Shown here in pieces: positions 59,597 through 64,000 of a stretch of 64,000 nt of DNA (positions are counted from its first letter, which is position 1; each line of letters opens with the position of its first letter). The position numbers and the translations under genes are program-made. Source of the DNA: Sinomicrobium weinanense (GTDB taxonomy: Bacteria > Bacteroidota > Bacteroidia > Flavobacteriales > Flavobacteriaceae). Below the pieces are notes generated by a model. That model was not told the origin of the DNA, ran no database searches, and saw only the letters and a list, made by a program, of their open reading frames with translations. Location: NCBI RefSeq assembly GCF_018863395.1, contig NZ_JAHKRR010000003.1:62001-126000 (forward strand), in the 5' to 3' direction.

Positions 59597-61234
59597 TTAC
59601 TTGCCATATCCCATTTGCTTCCCTCTATATTTGTTACCATCTCTCCGGGCTACACCGTAAAAGTCAATATTTACATTTTTATACGATTTGGCACCAAAGA
59701 CTTTGGAACTCCAGGAATCGGTATACTCTGCTTCACCATTGTCATTTACAATTACCTTGTCTTTCCATTTAAAAGTCAAGAGAAAATTCTGGTCAAAAGT
59801 GGTCCTTATTTTTCCCCCGCTACTTTGTTTCACTTTGTTGATGATCACAAACCTGGCCTCATTCTTAAAGGGATCTACTATAGTTGCTTTTATTGATACT
59901 TTTTCGTCCTGGAAAGCCTTTTCCAATCCGTTAATCTTACTCTTTAATTGATCCATAATCAAATCCCGGATAGCCTTGTTCAATTCCGATCCTTTAATAC
60001 CTTCAAATTTTTTATCAAACAGGTACAGTTCCAGATTAAGCGGATAGTTATCTTCACTTCTGAATGGCCAGTTAGGCGTACTTACAGGATAATCCTGTAC
60101 TGTAGTCCCATCTGTCTTATAGGTTACTCCTTTGTATTTGGCAATAATACCAAAATCTTTCGTAGGATCATCCATGGGAACATTAAACGAATATGTGTAT
60201 TCTGCATAATTGACCCCCATTTCTGTATAGTCTACGGCATCTGATTTTTGCCAACCCAACCAGTATTTTTTCTGAAATTTGGTCATTACACCTATGGAAG
60301 AGTATAATCCTGCATAGTTCTGGTTCCAGAATTTTACTTTTACCCGACGTTTGCTATCAAAATAATCGTGGCAGGTTTCGGCATCCCCAAAAATGTTTTG
60401 CCAGACACTTTCGGACCTTATCGTACAATATCCAAGGTTTTGTTTTATTTGATACGGAAGTTTGGCCGGCACCGGATCGGGACTGGTAACGGGAGGATAA
60501 TACCCGCCGCCACCTCCACCACAAGCAGCATAGAGGCTTATGTCCTCAGAGATCCGGGTGACCATTTCACGGGATTCTGTTGAGCTTTCCCCTTTCAGAT
60601 AGGCATCACAAGGCAGCTCTTTGGCAACCATTTTGTTTTTTAATGCCTTTCCCCTTTTTTTCAAATAGTCATAAAGTTTTTGTTCATGCTCTATTTTACA
60701 AAAATAAGCTCCCTCTGTGGTGAAAACATATAATTCATCTCCAACATAAATCGCCCGATCTTCATTTAGCAAAGCTGCAAAAGCCGGATCGGCAATAAGT
60801 TCATCATCTTCATCCAATTCCTCAGGGACACTCAATTCATCATCCGTGTTTTTAGAGGAATACAGCTGACCCTTTTCATGCAGGCGTTCCTGCTTCCGCA
60901 TCAAAAATTTGTTGTAGGCTTCTGTCTCCGTTTCTTTAAAAACCGGAGTTAACGGACGAAATCCCCGGGATTGCAATTTCCTTACCTGGGCATTAAAATC
61001 CATTTCGTCAGTACGATCTATAAAATTTTTAATGCCCTCTTTGCTTTCAAAGTGGAGCTTGTCATTTTCAATGGTAAATCCGAGATTTTCTTCCTGCTTT
61101 ACAGCATTCATGTCTTCCGTTCTTAAATCCGGTTCCTCGGAACAAGAATTCAAAGACAAAATCCCGGTAAATATGAAAAGCATGTTCAGTTTCTGAAACC
61201 GGGTTAAATATAAAAAAAGTATTTTCTTCATCAT
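59597..61234 (-). CDS. Large predicted lipoprotein, unknown function
   Basis: 545 residues. The lipoprotein signal LFIFTGILSLNSCSEEPDLR is followed by an acidic region (PEELDEDDELIADPAFAALL), a Cys/Gly/Tyr-rich linker (CGGGGGGYYPPVTSPDPVPA near residue 235), and a beta-rich C-terminal half (FWNQNYAGLYSSIGVMTKFQ, KATIVDPFKNEARFVIINKV). The family is not recognised. It is first in a likely three-gene minus-strand operon with two barrel-like proteins, suggesting a cell-surface complex. It is transcribed divergently from the TPR-AraC regulator. Confidence 0.65.
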   Translation of the reverse strand: MMKKILFLYLTRFQKLNMLFIFTGILSLNSCSEEPDLRTEDMNAVKQEENLGFTIENDKLHFESKEGIKNFIDRTDEMDFNAQVRKLQSRGFRPLTPVFKETETEAYNKFLMRKQERLHEKGQLYSSKNTDDELSVPEELDEDDELIADPAFAALLNEDRAIYVGDELYVFTTEGAYFCKIEHEQKLYDYLKKRGKALKNKMVAKELPCDAYLKGESSTESREMVTRISEDISLYAACGGGGGGYYPPVTSPDPVPAKLPYQIKQNLGYCTIRSESVWQNIFGDAETCHDYFDSKRRVKVKFWNQNYAGLYSSIGVMTKFQKKYWLGWQKSDAVDYTEMGVNYAEYTYSFNVPMDDPTKDFGIIAKYKGVTYKTDGTTVQDYPVSTPNWPFRSEDNYPLNLELYLFDKKFEGIKGSELNKAIRDLIMDQLKSKINGLEKAFQDEKVSIKATIVDPFKNEARFVIINKVKQSSGGKIRTTFDQNFLLTFKWKDKVIVNDNGEAEYTDSWSSKVFGAKSYKNVNIDFYGVARRDGNKYRGKQMGYGK

Positions 61235-61499
61235 ATAAAATTTAATACAAAAAGTTAAGATTAGACAAGTAGAAATAGTAGTCCTTTTATTATTTTTTAA
61301 TCATTTAGATTAAACCACTTTACTGTTTTTTGCTACAAACTCACATGCAAATCCAAAAACCGGAATTTTAAATACATGAGAATATCACAATAAGCCTTAA
61401 ACCCGGATAATGTGTCAAGACTTCACATCTATTAGCGCTAATAATTTCGAAATCAAAAATGAGAGGATAAATTCAGGAACACAAATAGTGGTCGTCTAT

Positions 61500-61530
61500 A
61501 TTCCGGAATTGTGGATCAAATTCCGGAATT
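61500..61530 (+). promoter_or_regulatory. Twin ATTCCGGAATT boxes upstream of the TPR-AraC gene
   Basis: Two copies of the palindrome ATTCCGGAATT start at 61500 and 61520, 20 bp apart, and each is followed by a TGG-type flank. The same paired arrangement occurs before the GG-leader peptide gene at 63443-63474. Paired direct sites two helical turns apart fit binding by AraC-type HTH domains. The remainder of the 61235-61681 gap contains only AT-rich sequence and no gene. Confidence 0.65.
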
Positions 61531-61681
61531 TATGGTCCCCTTTCGTTAAACTGCGGCAGACAGGGAAGAAAAATCCCTCGCAAAAAGTAGTAGGACAGTA
61601 TTTCTTTTAAAATAAAATCTTAATTTAGCTCCCCCCCTCTCCATAAAATGCAGTATAGCCCTTTCTCTAATTTTTACAAGC

Positions 61682-63409
61682 ATGACAAACCTAAAGGCCT
61701 TCCTTCTTTTAATTTGGTGTTTTAACCTTATCGCCTTTTATGGCCAGGAACCTATGAGAGAAGCGGATCCTGATCCCCTGTTTCAAAAAAGTTACGAAGA
61801 ACTTGAAGATAGCTTTTACCAATATCGATATGATACGCTAAAGGCCAGGGTATATGCAAGTGTATATCTGGAAAAGGGAAAATTGGATAAGGACAAGACT
61901 AAACAGGCAAACGGATATGGCTTTATGTCTGCAATCTCAAAAACCGAGATTTCCGAAAAATATGCGGACAGCCTTATTGCCATTGCTACCACTCTTAACG
62001 ATAATGAACACCTCATAAGAGGGCTCTTTTTAAAAGCGAGGACACTCCGGGATATGGGAAAACATAAAATGGCTCTCGACGAATTATTGAAAATAGACCA
62101 GTTGGCCATTGCCAATAATGACCTTCATCAGCAACTCAATGTAAAATATTCGATCGGTCTGATTAAAAATGATATTGGAGAATATGAAGAGGCCTTACAG
62201 GTTTTTAAAGAATATGTTTCCCATAACGAAGAATTGTACAAAAAAGATAAAAGCTATATTAAGAATTATACTATCGGTCTAATGGCACTCGGGGATGCCT
62301 ATATTCGAAATAAGGAATACGATTCTGCTATGGCTATCAATAAAAAAGGAATGGCTTTGGCCCAAAAGGATAAAAAAGCTCTTAACCCCATCTACTTTAC
62401 CCAATCCGGTGGTATCACTGCCTACTACCAGAAAAAACATCTTACTGCAAAAGACAGTATTCAAAGAGCCATAGATACTTTATTGAAAATAGGAGATATT
62501 AATAATGCCACAGTGGGATACCTCTATTTGGGAAAAATATTCCAGGACCAGAATAAAAAGGAAATTGCCGCCCGGTATTTTGCCAAAGTAGATTCTATGG
62601 TACAACATCATAACACTGTTTTCCCGGAAGTAAGGGAAGCCTACGAATTTATGATAGATTACTTTAAAAGGGAAGAAGATGCAAAAAGCCGGTTACAATA
62701 TATCGAAGGGCTTTTACATCTGGACAGTGTTCTTATCAGTAATTCCCAATACCTGACCAAACATATTATACAAAAGTATGATACACCCCGACTACTTTTA
62801 GAAAAAGACGAGCTCATCTACACATTACAGGACAGACAACAAACGTCCAGGATCCGGACGCTTATTTTGTTAGGAGTTGTGCTTTTCAGCAGTGTTTTTG
62901 CCTTTAATTACTATAGGAAACAACAAATTTATAAGAAAAAATTTGAGAACCTTTTAAAGAAGAATTCTACCAAAAGAAAAACCGGATTCAGGAAAGTTAA
63001 GACACAAAACATCGAAGGCTTGAATATTTCGGAAACAGCGTTAAATAATATAACGGAAAAACTGAAGCAATTTGTAGCGAAAAAACGGTTTTTAAATAAT
63101 GATGTATCCCTGACCAACTTGGCCAAAGCAATAGATACCAACCCAAAATATTTAACTACGGTTATAAAATTCTATGAGCAAAAAAACTTTACTTCTTATA
63201 TAAACGATTTAAGAATTGATTATGCCATTGAAAGACTAAAATCTGACTTGTCTTTTCGAAAATATTCCATCCAGGCCATTGCCCGGGAAGTCGGGTTTAA
63301 TAGTACACAATCGTTCTCCAAGTTATTTTATAAAAAAACCGGGATTCATCCCTCCTATTTTATCCAACACCTGGAAAAAAGAGAGGTAAGATCAAGTAAA
63401 AGTGTATAA
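61682..63409 (+). CDS. Membrane-tethered TPR-AraC transcriptional regulator
   Basis: 575 residues. A signal peptide (LKAFLLLIWCFNLIAFYG) is followed by a periplasmic TPR region, about residues 40-370 (for example YEEALQVFKEYVSHNEELYK and KEYDSAMAINKKGMALAQKD). Then come a membrane helix (TLILLGVVLFSSVFAFNYYR, about 393-412), a basic linker, and a cytoplasmic AraC HTH (about 470-565) with VSLTNLAKAIDTNPKYLTTV and IAREVGFNSTQSFSKLFYKK. This design senses an extracytoplasmic cue directly. Paired ATTCCGGAATT boxes precede this gene and the GG-leader peptide gene downstream, so it probably controls both. Confidence 0.9.
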   Translation: MTNLKAFLLLIWCFNLIAFYGQEPMREADPDPLFQKSYEELEDSFYQYRYDTLKARVYASVYLEKGKLDKDKTKQANGYGFMSAISKTEISEKYADSLIAIATTLNDNEHLIRGLFLKARTLRDMGKHKMALDELLKIDQLAIANNDLHQQLNVKYSIGLIKNDIGEYEEALQVFKEYVSHNEELYKKDKSYIKNYTIGLMALGDAYIRNKEYDSAMAINKKGMALAQKDKKALNPIYFTQSGGITAYYQKKHLTAKDSIQRAIDTLLKIGDINNATVGYLYLGKIFQDQNKKEIAARYFAKVDSMVQHHNTVFPEVREAYEFMIDYFKREEDAKSRLQYIEGLLHLDSVLISNSQYLTKHIIQKYDTPRLLLEKDELIYTLQDRQQTSRIRTLILLGVVLFSSVFAFNYYRKQQIYKKKFENLLKKNSTKRKTGFRKVKTQNIEGLNISETALNNITEKLKQFVAKKRFLNNDVSLTNLAKAIDTNPKYLTTVIKFYEQKNFTSYINDLRIDYAIERLKSDLSFRKYSIQAIAREVGFNSTQSFSKLFYKKTGIHPSYFIQHLEKREVRSSKSV

Positions 63410-63442
63410 CCAAATGCTTTATATAAAAAAAACATGGTACAA

Positions 63443-63474
63443 ATTCCGGAATTTTGGCCATCAATTCCAGAATT
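63443..63474 (+). promoter_or_regulatory. Twin ATTCCGGAATT boxes upstream of the GG-leader peptide gene
   Basis: ATTCCGGAATT begins at 63443 and ATTCCAGAATT at 63464, 21 bp apart. The flank TTTGGCCATCA follows the first and TTACACCATCA follows the second, so the repeat extends beyond the palindrome. The pair lies about 95 bp before the peptide ATG and mirrors the pair upstream of the TPR-AraC gene. Confidence 0.65.
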
Positions 63475-63567
63475 TACACCATCACTTTAACTGAATAAAC
63501 CCCTTTTCAGGGACATATTAACTAAATTTATCCCGGAACTTAATTGAACTTATAACATATACATTTT

Positions 63568-63720
63568 ATGAAAGCACGTAGAAAACAAATTCAACCTCAA
63601 AAGAAATTGTCCTTTATCAAAACCCGTATTGCTTCATTGTCCAATGCAGAGCAAATCAAGGGAGGTGATGAGCCGGACCAAAACACCAACCGCACCATGT
63701 TTCCGACAATTGGGAATTAA
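63568..63720 (+). CDS. GG-leader peptide, class I lanthipeptide-like RiPP precursor
   Basis: 50 residues, too short for routine gene calling. The leader QPQKKLSFIKTRIASLSNAE followed by QIKGG matches the Bacteroidota natural-product-precursor leader (a KLSL-KTIASL-like core and a terminal GG cleavage site). The proposed core after GG has 17 residues: DEPDQNTNRTMFPTIGN. It has three Thr and two Pro but no Cys, so a lanthionine is not possible within it; other modification or processing must apply if it is a RiPP. It is preceded by twin operator boxes, followed by a strong terminator, and lies 98 bp before a prolyl oligopeptidase gene. No SD-like sequence is obvious, as is usual in this phylum. 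Confidence 0.75.
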   Translation: MKARRKQIQPQKKLSFIKTRIASLSNAEQIKGGDEPDQNTNRTMFPTIGN

Positions 63721-63751
63721 TCGTATTTTTGAAGAACTTTGAATGCTGAAC

Positions 63752-63785
63752 GGCCGGTTTGGATTTAACCAAACCGGCCTTGTTT
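63752..63785 (+). terminator. Terminator or attenuator after the GG-leader peptide gene
   Basis: A perfect 11-bp stem, GGCCGGTTTGG with CCAAACCGGCC, and a 6-nt loop, followed by TTGTTT. It lies 31 bp after the peptide stop. It would limit read-through so that the precursor is made in excess over downstream processing genes, an arrangement common in peptide loci. Confidence 0.8.
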
Positions 63786-63818
63786 AGAAAAATCATCTGA
63801 ACTTTATATTAATACTTT

Positions 63819-64000
63819 ATGACAAAGCCCCTTGCCGCCATTTTTAATACGATTTTGTTTTTTTGTTTTTTTGTTTCCTCTGCCCAGCAAAAAAAAGCAG
63901 CCTTGGCCCCTGTAAAACTGGTCATTGACACATATCACGGTTTGGATATAGAAGATCCATACAGATATATGGAAGACCTCAAGGATACCGTAGTTCTGAA
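63819..64000 (+). CDS. Prolyl oligopeptidase family (S9) peptidase, 5-prime part
   Basis: The window cuts this gene after 60 codons. It begins MTKPLAAIFNTILFFCFFVS (signal peptide ending SSAQ) and continues LVIDTYHGLDIEDPYRYMED, the characteristic N-terminal motif of S9A prolyl oligopeptidases (DxYHG-xxxEDPYRWxED in the family). The catalytic Ser/Asp/His domain lies outside the window. S9A enzymes cleave after proline in short peptides, and some act as RiPP proteases or macrocyclases. Its position right after a GG-leader peptide suggests a processing role, which is inference. Confidence 0.85.
   Translation, partial: MTKPLAAIFNTILFFCFFVSSAQQKKAALAPVKLVIDTYHGLDIEDPYRYMEDLKDTVVL

Overview
The window reads as a chromosomal segment of a Flavobacteriia/Flavobacteriaceae-type Bacteroidota. 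The evidence is a SusC/SusD pair with FecR and an ECF sigma factor, an RteC-family protein, DUF4301 and DUF6520 proteins, MauE and TlpA redox proteins, TPR-linked kinases and regulators, the animal-type UDP-glucose dehydrogenase common in this phylum, and TAnnTTTG-like -7 boxes. No rRNA, tRNA, CRISPR array, integrase or complete insertion sequence was recognised. No database search was run; all family names come from reading motifs.

Layout. 214-13617 (minus strand): one long exopolysaccharide/capsule operon. It runs from two nucleotide-sugar dehydrogenases and RmlB/RmlA through a Wzx-type flippase, two sulfotransferases, a DegT aminotransferase, WbqC, an ATP-grasp ligase and a GT2 glycosyltransferase to a polymerase-like membrane protein. 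It suggests an acidic, possibly sulfated and amino-sugar-containing polysaccharide. 14235-15794: a DUF4301 protein. 16.0-18.9 kb: a GC-richer island with degenerate tandem repeats and a four-gene minus-strand operon (three-TM protein, CHAP amidase, FN3-like protein, lipobox-plus-TM protein) that resembles a lysis cassette. 19.1-24.3 kb: an RteC-family protein, a LytTR regulator with a degenerate receiver, a small lipoprotein, and a TPR histidine kinase with its response regulator.

25.2-38.3 kb: a thiol/redox-flavoured locus. On the plus strand are MauE, an extracytoplasmic protein of propeller-like appearance and two tandem four-cysteine DUF6520 peptides that share a duplicated leader. On the minus strand is ECF sigma - DsbD-N-like protein - FecR - SusC (with STN domain) - SusD - two TlpA-like proteins. 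38.3-49.3 kb: an accessory region with a long imperfect palindrome, two HTH proteins, a DUF6364/PIN toxin-antitoxin pair, gene remnants (DUF1016, SRPBCC, a lipoprotein) and small genes. Three of these small genes start 27-42 bp downstream of full-length composite palindromic (REPIN-like) elements, all in one orientation.

49.4-57.6 kb: a 1496-residue tandem-fused UvrA-like ATPase, an ArsR-SRPBCC pair with two operator-like palindromes, a DHFR-family reductase, an AraC regulator and an SDR. 57.8-61.2 kb: a thioredoxin-fold lipoprotein lacking both active-site cysteines, two barrel-like proteins and a large lipoprotein. 61.5-64.0 kb: a membrane-tethered TPR-AraC regulator, a 50-residue GG-leader peptide (RiPP-like precursor) and the start of a prolyl-oligopeptidase gene cut by the window edge. 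The same pair of palindromic boxes lies upstream of both the regulator and the peptide gene, suggesting a self-regulated peptide locus that continues past the window.
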